Positions 33,601 to 41,298 of a stretch of 64,000 nucleotides of DNA are shown here, in pieces (the first letter of the stretch is position 1; every line of letters starts with the position of its first letter). Source of the DNA: Nocardioides currus. GTDB taxonomy: Bacteria; Actinomycetota; Actinomycetes; Propionibacteriales; Nocardioidaceae. The notes beneath the pieces are model-generated. The model was not told where the DNA came from. It did not search any database and saw only the letters and a program-made list of their open reading frames with translations. Both the position numbers and the translations under genes were made by a program. Location: positions 682,254 to 746,253 of the forward strand of contig NZ_PYXZ01000002.1 of the NCBI RefSeq assembly GCF_003057875.1, given 5' to 3'.

Positions 33601-35463
33601 CGCATCGCCCGGCAGCGCGCCCTGCCCATCACGGTGATCGTCGGCAACCCGCCCTACTCGGTCGGGCAGGACTCCGCGAACGACGACAACGCCAACCAGT
33701 CCTACCCGACCATCGACGCCGCGATCCGGGACACGTACGCCGCCCGGTCGACCGCCACGAACAAGAACTCGCTCTACGACTCCTACATCCGCGCCATCAA
33801 GTGGGCCTCGCTACGCATCCAGGATCGTGGCGTAATCGCCTTCGTGACCAACGGCGGATGGCTCGACGCCAACACCACCGACGGCATGAGGCTCAGCCTC
33901 GCTGAGGATTTCTCCGCCATCCACGTCCTCAACCTGAGAGGCAACCAACGCACCGCCGGCGAACAGGCCAGGAGAGAAGGCGGCAAGGTGTTCGGCGGAG
34001 GCTCACGAGCAACGGTCGCCGTCACCGTGTTGGTCAAGAACCCGGCGGCCTCCGGGCCGGCCGCGATTCACTACACCGACATCGGGGACTACCTCACGCG
34101 GGAGGAGAAGCTCGACAAGGTGGCGGACGCTGCGACCCTGAGTGGCCTCGAGGCTGTGGTTCTGACTCCGAACGCACACGGTGACTGGGCCCGTCAGCGG
34201 GCCGAGGACTTCGACACGTTCATGCCGGTGGGAGACAAGCGCGCGCCAAGTGTCTTCGCGCTCTACTCTGGCGGGCTGAAGACGAACCGCGACGCTTGGT
34301 GCTACAACGCCAGCAAGAAGGCCTTGGCGACCAACATGCAGCGGCTGGTCGACGCGTACAACGAGGGCGTGGCCGCAGGACATCGCATTGCCGACGAGAC
34401 TCGCATCAGTTGGAACCGAAGCCTGATCGCAGATCACGAGCGCAGCCGCGCCCACTACCTTCGCCATGACGCAGAGCAGGTCGCTTTGTACCGGCCCTTC
34501 ACCAAGCAGGTCGCCTACTTCGACCGCGCGCTCAACGACATGGTCTACCGATTGCCTGCCTTCTTCCCGACGCCGCTGCACCCGAACGTCGGCTTCTACA
34601 ACGTCGGCGCTGGTTCGGCGAACCCCTTCGGAGTGCTCACGAGCGATGCACTCCCGGACCTGCACGTCACAGGTGCGGGGTCGGGGGGTCAGTACTTCGC
34701 CCGCTGGTCATGGCAGCGACTGAGCGAGGACACTCTCGACCTCGGCGACGGCGGGCCCATGGCCGACATCGTCGAGGGCCACCGCCGCGTCGACAACGTC
34801 ACCGACGAGGCCCTGCAGCGTTGGCAGACTGCCTACGGCCCGGAGTGGACCAAGGACGACGTGTTCTTCTACGTCTACGGCCTGCTGCACTCGTCGGACT
34901 ACCGCGAGCGGTACGCCGCCGACCTGAAGAAGATGCTGCCTCGGATACCGCTGGTGGCCACACCTGAGGCCGCGCGGGCGTTCGCTGACGCCGGGCGCGC
35001 CCTGAGCGCCTTGCACATCGGCTACGAGACGGTGGAGCCCTACCCGCTCGCTGGCCTGGAGGTAGGGGCCTCCGGTGACCCCTACGACTTCTACGCCGTG
35101 GGCGCCAAGAAGATGACGTTCGGCAAGGCCTCGGCAGAGCAGAAGGCTGCGGGGGAGAGGTACGACCGTACGGTCATCCACTTCAACGATCGGATCACCT
35201 TGTCGGGCATCCCGGAGGAGGCGTACCGCTACCAGCTCGGCGCGCGGTCGGCCATCGAGTGGATCATCGACCGCTACTGGGTCAAGACCGACAAGCCGTC
35301 CGGCATCGTCAACGACCCCAACCACTGGTCGAGGGAGGTCGGCGACCCGCGCTACATCCTGGATCTACTTGCCCGGGTGGTGACGGTCAGCGTCGAGACG
35401 ATGAAGATCGTCGACGCCCTGCCGGCACTCGTGGTCGCCGAGGACCAGCGCGCGTCCAACTGA
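30634..35463 (+). CDS. Single-chain Type ISP restriction-modification enzyme (LlaGI/LlaBIII-like)
   Basis: 1,609 residues. Domains in order: Mrr-type nuclease (Asp65 in TGIDLV, Gln80-x-Lys82 in QCK); SF2 helicase with GTGKT (196-200) and DEAH (323-326); coupler region; adenine-N6 methyltransferase with FAGTGTF (about 886) and NPPY (1005-1008); C-terminal target-recognition region to 1609. Type ISP enzymes bind one asymmetric site, methylate it when hemimethylated, or translocate and cut on meeting another enzyme head-on. Length matches the family (about 1,550-1,600). All catalytic motifs look intact. It needs no partner subunit, and none is encoded beside it. The recognition site cannot be read. 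Confidence 0.92.
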   Translation: MSVTIHEVLGELRASALDERDKGDKFERLVQSFLRTDPEWTAKFDDVWTWTEWPERGTRADTGIDLVARVRETDTFAAIQCKFYDENSTVSKGDIDSFLSASSKAEFSARYIFDTAKGWSRNADETLEGQMVPVQRVDIGYMEDAGIDWSGYSWSTPEVLPTTGPKTLRPHQSRALDDVRRGLSTADRGRMIMACGTGKTFTSLRIAEDLVGVGGSVLFLVPSIQLMSQSLREWMVNREVDIRPFAVCSDVRVGRKTSDDADLSTVDLTEPATTDAATLAARMGVGRHSSPRMTVVFATYQSIDVVAEAQRLGVPGFDLVVCDEAHRTTGVTLAGQDESHFVKVHDGDYLKADRRLYMTATPRVFGDAVRKKATDAEALLADMSDETIFGPELHRLGFGDAVEADLLTDYKVLVLSVDESYVAEHFQSAMAQSGEIALGDAAKLIGCWNGLRKHFGKDDLGGDDAPMRRAVAFAKDIKASKLAAGSFPVMVDRARQDETDDRADLRVEARHVDGTMGIHERNTHLAWLKEEPPVDACRVLTNARCLSEGVDVPALDAVLFLTPRGSQVDVVQSVGRVMRKAPGKQLGYIVLPIVVPSGVSPEEALRDNERYKVVWQVLQALRSHDERFHAMINQIELNKRKPDRLRIIDVTPRPDRAARPAEPESEQLALDYGFDGFRDAMYARIVQKVGERKYWETWAKDVADIAQAHITRINGLLKDPESNPAQEFAEFLAGLRGNLNEGITRDEAIEMLAQHLITRPIFEVLFDDFDFTAHNPVARTMELMLASLDEHNLAAEQSKLDRFYESVRRRADGLDNAHAKQRVIIELYDRFFSAAFSRTVDRLGIVYTPVEIVDFILHSADQVLRAEFGQGLTDRGVHVLDGFAGTGTFLTRLLMSDLIEPHDLARKYAYELHANEMVLLAYYIAAVNIETIYADVRRELAPVLGEERDDFGDAVPTYEPFPGLVLTDTFQSYEDGDRDDLDIFPENNERIARQRALPITVIVGNPPYSVGQDSANDDNANQSYPTIDAAIRDTYAARSTATNKNSLYDSYIRAIKWASLRIQDRGVIAFVTNGGWLDANTTDGMRLSLAEDFSAIHVLNLRGNQRTAGEQARREGGKVFGGGSRATVAVTVLVKNPAASGPAAIHYTDIGDYLTREEKLDKVADAATLSGLEAVVLTPNAHGDWARQRAEDFDTFMPVGDKRAPSVFALYSGGLKTNRDAWCYNASKKALATNMQRLVDAYNEGVAAGHRIADETRISWNRSLIADHERSRAHYLRHDAEQVALYRPFTKQVAYFDRALNDMVYRLPAFFPTPLHPNVGFYNVGAGSANPFGVLTSDALPDLHVTGAGSGGQYFARWSWQRLSEDTLDLGDGGPMADIVEGHRRVDNVTDEALQRWQTAYGPEWTKDDVFFYVYGLLHSSDYRERYAADLKKMLPRIPLVATPEAARAFADAGRALSALHIGYETVEPYPLAGLEVGASGDPYDFYAVGAKKMTFGKASAEQKAAGERYDRTVIHFNDRITLSGIPEEAYRYQLGARSAIEWIIDRYWVKTDKPSGIVNDPNHWSREVGDPRYILDLLARVVTVSVETMKIVDALPALVVAEDQRASN

Positions 35464-35549
35464 CGGCGCAGCCGGTGTCGGTGGGTGTGGCTAGGTTCGC
35501 CGCACGGTCGAGACAGCAGGTGTCGGCCACGACGGAGGGGAAGATCGCC

Positions 35550-35774
35550 ATGTCCGTGAGGACCTGTTCGGGATGTGCAGCTCAGGTGGACGACAGCGAC
35601 GCGGGACGTCACCAGCAGTGGCACGACCAGATGGCGAAGGCGTTCCAGGCGCTCGCCTCGCGGGTGTCGTCGGTGGAGGGCCTCGCGGCCGCGGCGATGG
35701 AAGAGGCCGAGGACGCCCATCAGGAGGCGCAGCAGGCCGCGAACGTGCTCTACCAGAACAACATCACGGTCTGA
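35550..35774 (+). CDS. Small protein with CxxC...HxxxH zinc-finger-like motif
   Basis: 74 residues from ATG 35550 (GGAGGGG upstream). CSGC followed 11 residues later by H-x3-H (GRHQQWH) matches a C2H2-type zinc finger; the rest is an amphipathic helix rich in Ala/Glu/Gln (EEAEDAHQEAQQAANVL), probably a coiled coil. Similar short proteins occur in actinophage genomes. It lies 86 bp after the Type ISP gene on the same strand. Role unknown. Confidence 0.6.
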   Translation: MSVRTCSGCAAQVDDSDAGRHQQWHDQMAKAFQALASRVSSVEGLAAAAMEEAEDAHQEAQQAANVLYQNNITV

Positions 35775-35784
35775 CGTGGCACGC

Positions 35785-36111
35785 ATGGCGAGGCAGGGTT
35801 GGAACGAGATCGGCCGGCTGTTCGTGCAGGAGCTGCTCGCGCAGACGAGCACGGGCGAGGCGACGGCGCTGACGGTGGCCGACTCGATCGACATGGACGA
35901 GGCTGAGTCGGCGAACCTGATGGCCTGGTTGGCAGGGGAGCGCCTGGTCTGCGAGGTCGAGAACCCGGACGCGTCCTACTGCGACCCCTACACCACCGGC
36001 CCGATCGTCGCGACGGCTCGTGGCCGCGCGTTCGCGGAGTCCGGGATGGTGCCGGACGGTCCCGCGATGGGGTGGCCAAACGCATGGGATCAGCTCAGCA
36101 AGTCGTGGTAG
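35785..36111 (+). CDS. Hypothetical protein
   Basis: 108 residues from ATG 35785; GTG 35776 would add three residues. Helical N-terminal half (NEIGRLFVQELLAQT), then a loop with YCDPYTTGPIVATARGRAF and a Trp-rich end (GWPNAWDQLSKSW). The pattern ADSIDMDEAESANLMAWLAGERLV could be a winged-helix-like fold. No family recognised. It starts about 10 bp after the zinc-finger-like gene and is likely co-transcribed with it. Confidence 0.55.
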   Translation: MARQGWNEIGRLFVQELLAQTSTGEATALTVADSIDMDEAESANLMAWLAGERLVCEVENPDASYCDPYTTGPIVATARGRAFAESGMVPDGPAMGWPNAWDQLSKSW

Positions 36112-36323
36112 CACCGCCGTTGCCTGGCGACGTCCACGGCTCTTGGCCACTGCGAGGGCGCATGTGTGAGGCACCCTAATTGTCAGATCGATTGTGTGAC
36201 ACCGGCCTGGCGTGAGCCTCGCATGTGGGGTTCAACCAGGTGCACGACCAGGGAAGTGAGCGTGGATGACCAGACCGAACAAGCCAAGGTGCGCGGGACC
36301 AAACCATGCCCCCGCTACAAATC

Positions 36324-36360
36324 CGAAAGGCCCTCACGGTTCGACCGTGAGGGCCTTTCG
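36324..36360. terminator. Strong rho-independent-type hairpin
   Basis: Perfect inverted repeat with 17-bp arms and a TCG loop (36324-36340 and 36344-36360), ending in CCTTTCG. It lies in a 390-bp stretch (36112-36503) with no other gene seen and may mark the end of the accessory segment. Confidence 0.8.
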
Positions 36361-36503
36361 CATGCCGTGGCGTTGGTGCGGCAGGGGACCTCGCCCACCC
36401 CTTCGGGGGGCAAATGGCGCGAGCAGCGGTTGAGCCGTCTACCATCCGAGGACGCGCCTGCGTCACCGCATGCGCACCAATGCTCGAGAGGGATCCCCTG
36501 CGC

Positions 36504-37439
36504 GTGGAACGACTGCTCCGAGGTTTCAGGCTGGGGGATCGCTACGTCCTCGAGGAGCGCATCGCGTCCGGCGGGATGGCCGATGTCTGGCGTGCGACGG
36601 ACGACGTGCTGCAACGCGCCGTCGCCGTCAAGATCATGCGCGCCGACCCGGACAACGAGGAGATCTTCGCCAAGCGGTTCCGTGACGAGGCCAGGCACTC
36701 CGCGGCCCTGATGCACACCAACATCACGACCGTCTTCGACTACGGCGAGGACGACCACCTCACCTACCTCGTCATGGAGCTGGTGCCCGGTGCTCCGCTC
36801 TCCATGGTCATCCGCGAGGCGGGCACGCTCTCGCCCGACGTCGTGCGTTCGATCGTCGGCCAGGCTGCGCTGGCCCTCGGTGTCGCCCACGAGGCCCGGG
36901 TCGTGCACCGCGACGTCAAGCCGGCCAACATCCTGGTCCGCGACGACGGCGTCGTGATGCTCACCGACTTCGGCATCGCACGAGCGCTCGACGCCCGCGG
37001 GCACACGCGGATCGGCGAGATGCTCGGCACGCCCAACTACATCAGTCCCGAGCAGGCGCTGGGACGTCCCGCCACGGGGGCCAGCGACCTCTACGCACTG
37101 GGCGTGGTCGCCCACGAGATGCTCACGGGCATCCGACCGTTCGATCGCGGCACCCCCATCGCCACTGCGATGTCGCACGTCAACGAGCCGCCGCCCCCGC
37201 TGGCGGACGAGGTCCCCTCCGAGATCCGTGCGGTCGTGGCGGCGCTGCTGGAGAAGGACCCAGAGGCGCGACCCGCCAACGCACGGGCCGTCGCCGAGAT
37301 GATGGGCATCGCGACGACCGAGCTCGCCGGCCTCGCCGAGGGACTCGCTTCCCTCGTCAACGGCAACCATGACGACACGCCCACTCCGGCGCACGACGTG
37401 AGCACGGTCGCGACGCCTGCCCCCGACCTGCTGGCCTGA
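36504..37439 (+). CDS. Soluble Ser/Thr protein kinase (Hanks type)
   Basis: 311 residues from GTG 36504, chosen because AGAGGGA lies about 10 bp upstream; ATG 36480 or 36414 would extend it. Kinase motifs: glycine loop IASGGMADV, catalytic Lys in VAVKIM, HRDVKPANIL, DFG, SPEQ, and DLYALGVVAHEM. The C-terminal 55 residues are low complexity; there is no transmembrane helix and no PASTA repeat, so it is a cytoplasmic PknB/PknL-like kinase core. Its partners are not encoded nearby. First gene of the ordinary chromosomal part of the window. Confidence 0.92.
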   Translation: MERLLRGFRLGDRYVLEERIASGGMADVWRATDDVLQRAVAVKIMRADPDNEEIFAKRFRDEARHSAALMHTNITTVFDYGEDDHLTYLVMELVPGAPLSMVIREAGTLSPDVVRSIVGQAALALGVAHEARVVHRDVKPANILVRDDGVVMLTDFGIARALDARGHTRIGEMLGTPNYISPEQALGRPATGASDLYALGVVAHEMLTGIRPFDRGTPIATAMSHVNEPPPPLADEVPSEIRAVVAALLEKDPEARPANARAVAEMMGIATTELAGLAEGLASLVNGNHDDTPTPAHDVSTVATPAPDLLA

Positions 37440-37440
37440 G

Positions 37441-37482
37441 CTCACGCGGGGCCCCGCACGCTGCGTGAGGGCGGGGCCCCGC
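37441..37482. terminator. Convergent terminator region
   Basis: GCGGGGCCCCGC occurs twice (37446-37457 and 37471-37482), and CTCACGC (37441-37447) pairs with GCGTGAG (37463-37469). Several alternative stems are possible between the convergent kinase and hsp20 genes. No U-run. Confidence 0.5.
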
Positions 37483-37502
37483 GCCCGGGGCACGTGGTCC
37501 GA

Positions 37503-37925
37503 TCAGCTGACGAGCTCGCCCGCGCTGCGCTGGTCCTGGGTGATCTCGATCTTGCGCGGCTTGGCGCGCTCGGCGACCGGCACGACCAGGCGCAGCACGC
37601 CATCGGCGTACGACGCCTGGATCTGCTCGAGGTCGAGGTTGTCGCCGAGGACGAGCTGCCGGCTGAAGACGCCCTTGGGACGCTCGGAGGCCATCGCCTC
37701 CCAGTCGCCGTTGCGGGCCACTCGCTCGGCGCGGACCGTCAGCACGTTGCGCTCGACGTCGAGGTCGATGCTGTCCTGGGCGACGCCGGGGAGGTCGAAC
37801 TCGATCACGAACCGGTCGCCCTCTCGCCAGGCGTCCATCGGCATCACGGCCGGTCGGTTGGTCGTGCCGAGGAGCTGGGTCAGTCGGTCCAGGTCACGGA
37901 ACGGGTCGGTGGTGCGAAGCAACAT
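37503..37925 (-). CDS. hsp20: Small heat-shock protein, Hsp20/alpha-crystallin family
   Basis: 140 residues. Alpha-crystallin domain from about residue 35 ([18 protein letters not shown]) to 130, with the conserved end A-x-x-x-x-G-V-L-R-L-x-x-P ([12 protein letters not shown]). ATP-independent holdase that binds unfolding proteins in the cytoplasm. Divergent from a MerR/HspR-like regulator across 137 bp containing a 21-bp perfect inverted repeat, so heat- or stress-dependent repression by that protein is likely. Confidence 0.93.
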   Translation of the reverse strand: MLLRTTDPFRDLDRLTQLLGTTNRPAVMPMDAWREGDRFVIEFDLPGVAQDSIDLDVERNVLTVRAERVARNGDWEAMASERPKGVFSRQLVLGDNLDLEQIQASYADGVLRLVVPVAERAKPRKIEITQDQRSAGELVS

Positions 37926-37947
37926 GGTGTCCTCCTGATTCGTGCTG

Positions 37948-37968
37948 GTGGACCTGGTCCAGGTCCAC
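37948..37968. promoter_or_regulatory. 21-bp perfect inverted repeat between hsp20 and the HspR-like gene
   Basis: GTGGACCTGG (37948-37957), central T, CCAGGTCCAC (37959-37968). It lies 22 bp before the hsp20 start. It does not match the classic HAIR consensus CTTGAGT-N7-ACTCAAG, so it may be a different operator for the MerR-type protein at 38063. Confidence 0.6.
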
Positions 37969-38062
37969 GACCTGTATTGTTCGTTGCAGGTTTTTTATAG
38001 CCACTCGAACATGAGAGATCAAGCCCTGATGCGGACTTTTTCTCCAGACCGGGAGGAGCACG

Positions 38063-38332
38063 ATGACGGCGAGCGATCGAGGCGTGTTCGCCATCTCCGT
38101 GGCCGCCGAGATGGTGGACATGGAGATCCAGAACCTCCGCGTCTACGAGCGTCGGGGACTCCTCGAGCCCGACCGCACTCCCGGCGGCTCGCGGCTCTAC
38201 AGCCAGGACGACGTCGACCGGCTGCACCGGATCCGCGCGCTCCTCGCGGAGGGGGTCAACATCGCCGGCATCGGTCGCGTGCTCGCGCTGGAGGACGAGG
38301 TCGCCCAGCTGCGCCAGCGCCTGGGGGAATAG
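38063..38332 (+). CDS. MerR-family regulator, HspR-like
   Basis: 89 residues from ATG 38063. MerR winged helix (EMVDMEIQNLRVYERRGLLEPDRTPGGSRLY) given here as its core phrase pieces: EMVDMEIQNLRVYERRGLL then DRTPGGSRLYS, followed by a short coiled coil (EDEVAQLRQRLGE). No metal-binding Cys. HspR proteins repress dnaK or hsp20-type genes and are released by heat. The divergent hsp20 and the palindrome between them support that role here. Confidence 0.85.
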   Translation: MTASDRGVFAISVAAEMVDMEIQNLRVYERRGLLEPDRTPGGSRLYSQDDVDRLHRIRALLAEGVNIAGIGRVLALEDEVAQLRQRLGE

Positions 38333-38368
38333 GTCCACGCGCTCGACGCGCGGAGCTGCCGTGCCGAC

Positions 38369-38761
38369 TCAGTCCGAGAAGCCCGTCAGGAACGAACCGT
38401 CGGGATCGCGCATCCACGCGACCTGCAGCCCCTCCTGCGAGACAGACACGCCGTCGGCGTCGAGCTCGAACGGCAGGTCGTCAGGGCCCAGGAACGGGAC
38501 GCCACGGTCGCGGAGATCGCGCACCACGGCGTGCACGTCGTCGACCCGGATCGTCGCCACCGGCCAGCTCGCCGAGCCGGCGTCCGACACGTCGGGCAGG
38601 AGGGTCAGCGTCGTGCCGTGGTCGCCGGTGGGGATCCAGCCACCGCCGGGGGCGGGGCTGCCGTCCAGCCCGAGGCCGTCCTCGTAGAACGCCCTGGCCC
38701 GCTCGAGGTCGGTGACGGCGATGACGGGGGACAGGTGGAACTACGCGGGACGGCGGGTCAT
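38369..38761 (-). pseudogene. Glyoxalase/VOC-family gene with an in-frame amber stop
   Basis: From ATG 38761 the frame reads MTRRPA, then TAG at 38743-38741, then continues in the same frame with FHLSPVIAVTDLERARAFYE, the typical start of a VOC fold (L-E-R-A-R-A-F-Y), and ends at 38369 with VAWMRDPDGSFLTGF. One base change (for example TAC to TAG) would explain it. The intact part from GTG near 38592 lacks the first beta-alpha-beta unit, so the present product would be non-functional unless read through. It could be a sequencing error. Confidence 0.75.
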
Positions 38762-38810
38762 GTCGCCGACGTTACGCCCGGACGGGCGGGTCGGCGTGCC
38801 ACCATGAGCC

Positions 38811-39305
38811 ATGGCACGAGACGTGGACGCGTCCATGCGCGACCGGGTGGACCGCCACTACCGGCGGTGCGAGGAGGTCCTTCGCGCGCGCGACCTCGAC
38901 GGGTTCATGGACTGGCTGGGAGCGGACGGCACCTTCCCCGCAGCTGACGGCACCGTGGTCAGGATCGCCGGCACCAGGCCGTTCTGGGCGTGGCGGTTCG
39001 CCAACGTCCTCCGCGTCACCTCGGTCGAGCTGCGGATCGAGGACATTTCCTACGACGACGACGGACTGCTGGTCGTGGACTTCCACGAGCGCGGCTCCAT
39101 GACCGTGGGCGGCTTCGACGGTCTCCCGGTCGAACGCGCGGTGGACCTGCACAACCGCAACCTGTGGGAGGTGTCCGAGGATCGCTTCACCGCACGCGGC
39201 GGCGCCGAGCTCGCCGCACACCGCACGATCGGCGGCGAGCGGCTCACCGACGAGACCGATCCTTGGGGCTTCGGTGCCTGGGAGCGTTTCAAGGCGAGCG
39301 GCTGA
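38811..39305 (+). CDS. SnoaL/NTF2-like protein
   Basis: 164 residues from ATG 38811; ATG 38835 is an alternative. Cone-shaped NTF2 fold pattern: helix VDRHYRRCEEVLRARDLDGFMDWL, then strands with GTFPAADG and VDFHERGSMTV. Members bind small ligands or act as isomerases; here no catalytic set is obvious. Divergent from the VOC pseudogene across 49 bp. Confidence 0.7.
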   Translation: MARDVDASMRDRVDRHYRRCEEVLRARDLDGFMDWLGADGTFPAADGTVVRIAGTRPFWAWRFANVLRVTSVELRIEDISYDDDGLLVVDFHERGSMTVGGFDGLPVERAVDLHNRNLWEVSEDRFTARGGAELAAHRTIGGERLTDETDPWGFGAWERFKASG

Positions 39306-39335
39306 TCGTGTGCGGGATGCCAGCCTTGCGAGCCG

Positions 39336-39983
39336 TCAGCGACTGAACGTCACGTGGATCGTCCCGCTGTCGGCGACCTCGCTGTGCACGGTGTGGGTCA
39401 GCTCGAGCCCGCGCAGGTCGTCCCAGAGGCGGGTGCCGCGACCGAGCACGATCGGGGCCGTCATCACGTGCAGCTCGTCGACCAGACCGGCGCGCAGGAA
39501 GTCGCGGACGGTGCTGACGCCGCCGCCGACCCGCACGTCGAGTCCGCCGGCGGCCCCGGTCGCCTCGGCGAGCACGTCGGCGGGGGTCGTGCTGCGGAAG
39601 TGGAAGGTCGTGCCGCCCTGCATCGGGATCGGGTCGCGCGGCGCGGTGTGGGTGAGGACGTAGACCGGCGTGCCGAACGGCGGCTCGTCGCCCCACCAGC
39701 CCTTCCAGTCGGGGTCGTCGGGGAACGAGTGCAGCCCGAACATCGCCGCGCCCATGATCTCGGCGCCGATGCCCTCGAAGTGCGCGGCGGCGTGCTGGTC
39801 GTCCAGCCCGGTCGTCCCCGCGCCGCTCGTGTCGCCGAGCACGCGCTGTCGGAACGTGCGCGTCGCGGCGTACGCCGAGGTGAGTCGTCCCCAGTCCTCG
39901 CCCATCGGGTTCTCGTCGGTGGCGTCGGTGGTCGAGGCGTAGCCGTCGAGCGAGGCGAACAGGTCGATGCGAACGCGAGTCAT
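39336..39983 (-). CDS. Dihydrofolate-reductase-like (RibD C-terminal) family protein
   Basis: 215 residues from ATG 39983. RibD-C/DHFR-like fold: N-terminal RIDLFASLDGYAST, a central GAAMFGLHSF, GTPVYVLTH and the cofactor loop RVGGGVSTVRDFLRAGLVDELHV followed by PIVLGRGTRLWDDL (given as separate cues). Uses NADPH; substrate not known. The family is common in actinomycetes as stand-alone reductases. Confidence 0.9.
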   Translation of the reverse strand: MTRVRIDLFASLDGYASTTDATDENPMGEDWGRLTSAYAATRTFRQRVLGDTSGAGTTGLDDQHAAAHFEGIGAEIMGAAMFGLHSFPDDPDWKGWWGDEPPFGTPVYVLTHTAPRDPIPMQGGTTFHFRSTTPADVLAEATGAAGGLDVRVGGGVSTVRDFLRAGLVDELHVMTAPIVLGRGTRLWDDLRGLELTHTVHSEVADSGTIHVTFSR

Positions 39984-40012
39984 GGCGAGAACCTACGCCC
40001 GGGCGGGGACAG

Positions 40013-40624
40013 TCAGTCGCGTCGCCGGGCTCGGACGACCACGTCGTGGATCGATCGGCCGTGCCCGTCCGCGACGGTCCGGGACGTCTCCTGCGAGGTG
40101 ACGACCTCCCAGAGCGCGGGGTCGAGCTGTGCGGTCACCGCGTCGGCGGTCACGGACGCCTCGGCGGGAGTGTCGCCGTGCCCGTGTCCGTACCCGAGGT
40201 GACCGACGACGAACAGCGTCCCGCCCGGCGCGACCCACGAGGCGAGACGGTCGTAGAACTCCAGCTGCGGCATCGCCGGGTGCGCGTAGTGCGTCGTCAC
40301 CAGGTCGTACGCCGCTGGCGGCTCCCAGGTCGACAGGTCGGCCTCGATCCACTCGACCCGGTCGTCCACCCCCGCCGAGGAGGCGCGCGCGGCGGCGATC
40401 GACAGGGCGGACGACGCGACGTCGGCCCCGGTGACCCGCCACCCCTGCTCGGCGAGCCAGATCGCCTCGGCCCCGCCCCCGCAACCCGCCTCGAGGGCGG
40501 TCCCGGCGGGCAGGTCGGCCACCTCCGAGACGAGGTGCGGGTTGGGCGGGCTGCTGCCCATGGCGCCGGCCCGGTCGCCGTGCCAGATCTGGTCCCAGTA
40601 GTCCTGGTCGAAGGAGTGCGTCAT
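40013..40624 (-). CDS. SAM-dependent methyltransferase, class I
   Basis: 203 residues from ATG 40624. Motif I LEAGCGGGAEAIWLA, motif II VTGADVASSAL, and DLVTTHYAHP as the catalytic/post-I segment; a His/Gly-rich loop (GYGHGHGD) near residue 145. Resembles small-molecule methyltransferases of the TehB/thiopurine type. Divergent from an XRE-cupin regulator that probably controls it. Confidence 0.88.
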   Translation of the reverse strand: MTHSFDQDYWDQIWHGDRAGAMGSSPPNPHLVSEVADLPAGTALEAGCGGGAEAIWLAEQGWRVTGADVASSALSIAAARASSAGVDDRVEWIEADLSTWEPPAAYDLVTTHYAHPAMPQLEFYDRLASWVAPGGTLFVVGHLGYGHGHGDTPAEASVTADAVTAQLDPALWEVVTSQETSRTVADGHGRSIHDVVVRARRRD

Positions 40625-40666
40625 GCCCTTGACCATCACCGGCCGGTGACGGATGGGCAAACATTG

Positions 40667-40680
40667 TTGCCGAATGGCAA
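40667..40680. promoter_or_regulatory. Inverted repeat TTGCC-GAAT-GGCAA, candidate regulator site
   Basis: TTGCC (40667-40671), 4-bp spacer, GGCAA (40676-40680), flanked by a further GGGCAAAC half-like element (40655-40662), immediately before the XRE-cupin gene and inside the 65-bp divergent promoter region. Probable autoregulatory operator. Confidence 0.5.
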
Positions 40681-40689
40681 ACTGGAACG

Positions 40690-41298
40690 ATGAGCGACCA
40701 CACTCTCGACGCCGTCGGCCCGCGCCTCAAGGCGCTGCGGCAGGGCCGGGGCATCACCCTCAGCGACCTCGCCGACCAAACCGGCATCTCGACCAGCACC
40801 CTGTCCCGGCTGGAGGCAGGGCTGCGGCGGCCCACGCTCGAGCAGCTGCTGCCGCTGGCGAGGGTCCACGGCGTCACGCTGGACGAGCTCGTCGACGCCC
40901 CCGAGACGGGCGACCCGCGGATCAACCTGCGGCCGATCGCCACCGGCGACGGGCGCACGATCCTGCCGCTGAGCCGTCGCGCGGGCGGCATCCAGGCCTA
41001 CAAGTTCGTCCTCCCGGCCGGCCGCGACGACGCCGAGCCCGAGCTGCGCACGCACGAGGGACACGACTGGGCGTTCGTCCTCAGCGGCCGCCTCCGCCTG
41101 GTCCTCGGCGAGCACGACCTGGTCCTCGCGCCGGGTGAGGCCGCGGAGTTCGACACCCGCACTCCGCACTGGTTCGGGGCCACGAGCGCGGGGCCGGTGG
41201 AGTTCCTCAGCCTCGTCGGCAAGCAGGGCGAGCGCGCGCACGTGCGGGCCGCGCCGGCCCAGCGCCGTACGACTGGCAGAATTGCCCGCGATGTCTGA
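40690..41298 (+). CDS. XRE-family regulator with C-terminal cupin domain
   Basis: 202 residues from ATG 40690. HTH-XRE (RLKALRQGRGITLSDLADQ, GISTSTLSRLEAGLRRPT) in residues 10-65 and a cupin sensory domain in 105-185 (HEGHDWAFVLSGRLRLVLGEHDL, given as its core phrase parts: HEGHDWAFVLSG and RLRLVLGEHDL). Cupin-XRE proteins sense small molecules. Divergent from a methyltransferase gene and overlapping def by 8 bp. Confidence 0.9.
   Translation: MSDHTLDAVGPRLKALRQGRGITLSDLADQTGISTSTLSRLEAGLRRPTLEQLLPLARVHGVTLDELVDAPETGDPRINLRPIATGDGRTILPLSRRAGGIQAYKFVLPAGRDDAEPELRTHEGHDWAFVLSGRLRLVLGEHDLVLAPGEAAEFDTRTPHWFGATSAGPVEFLSLVGKQGERAHVRAAPAQRRTTGRIARDV

Noticed and set aside
36176..36320. Possible tRNA-like stretch (GGGTTCAACC and CTACAAATCC near 36220-36330)
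   Set aside because: No cloverleaf could be built: acceptor and anticodon arms do not pair. Only the following hairpin is convincing.
22440..36330. Search for direct repeats (att sites) at the ends of the recombinase segment
   Set aside because: No repeat longer than chance was seen by eye; large serine recombinases need only a 2-bp core, so absence is not informative.
37968..38062. HAIR element (CTTGAGT-N7-ACTCAAG) before the HspR-like gene
   Set aside because: Only a poor partial match near 38010-38030; the 21-bp palindrome is a better candidate.
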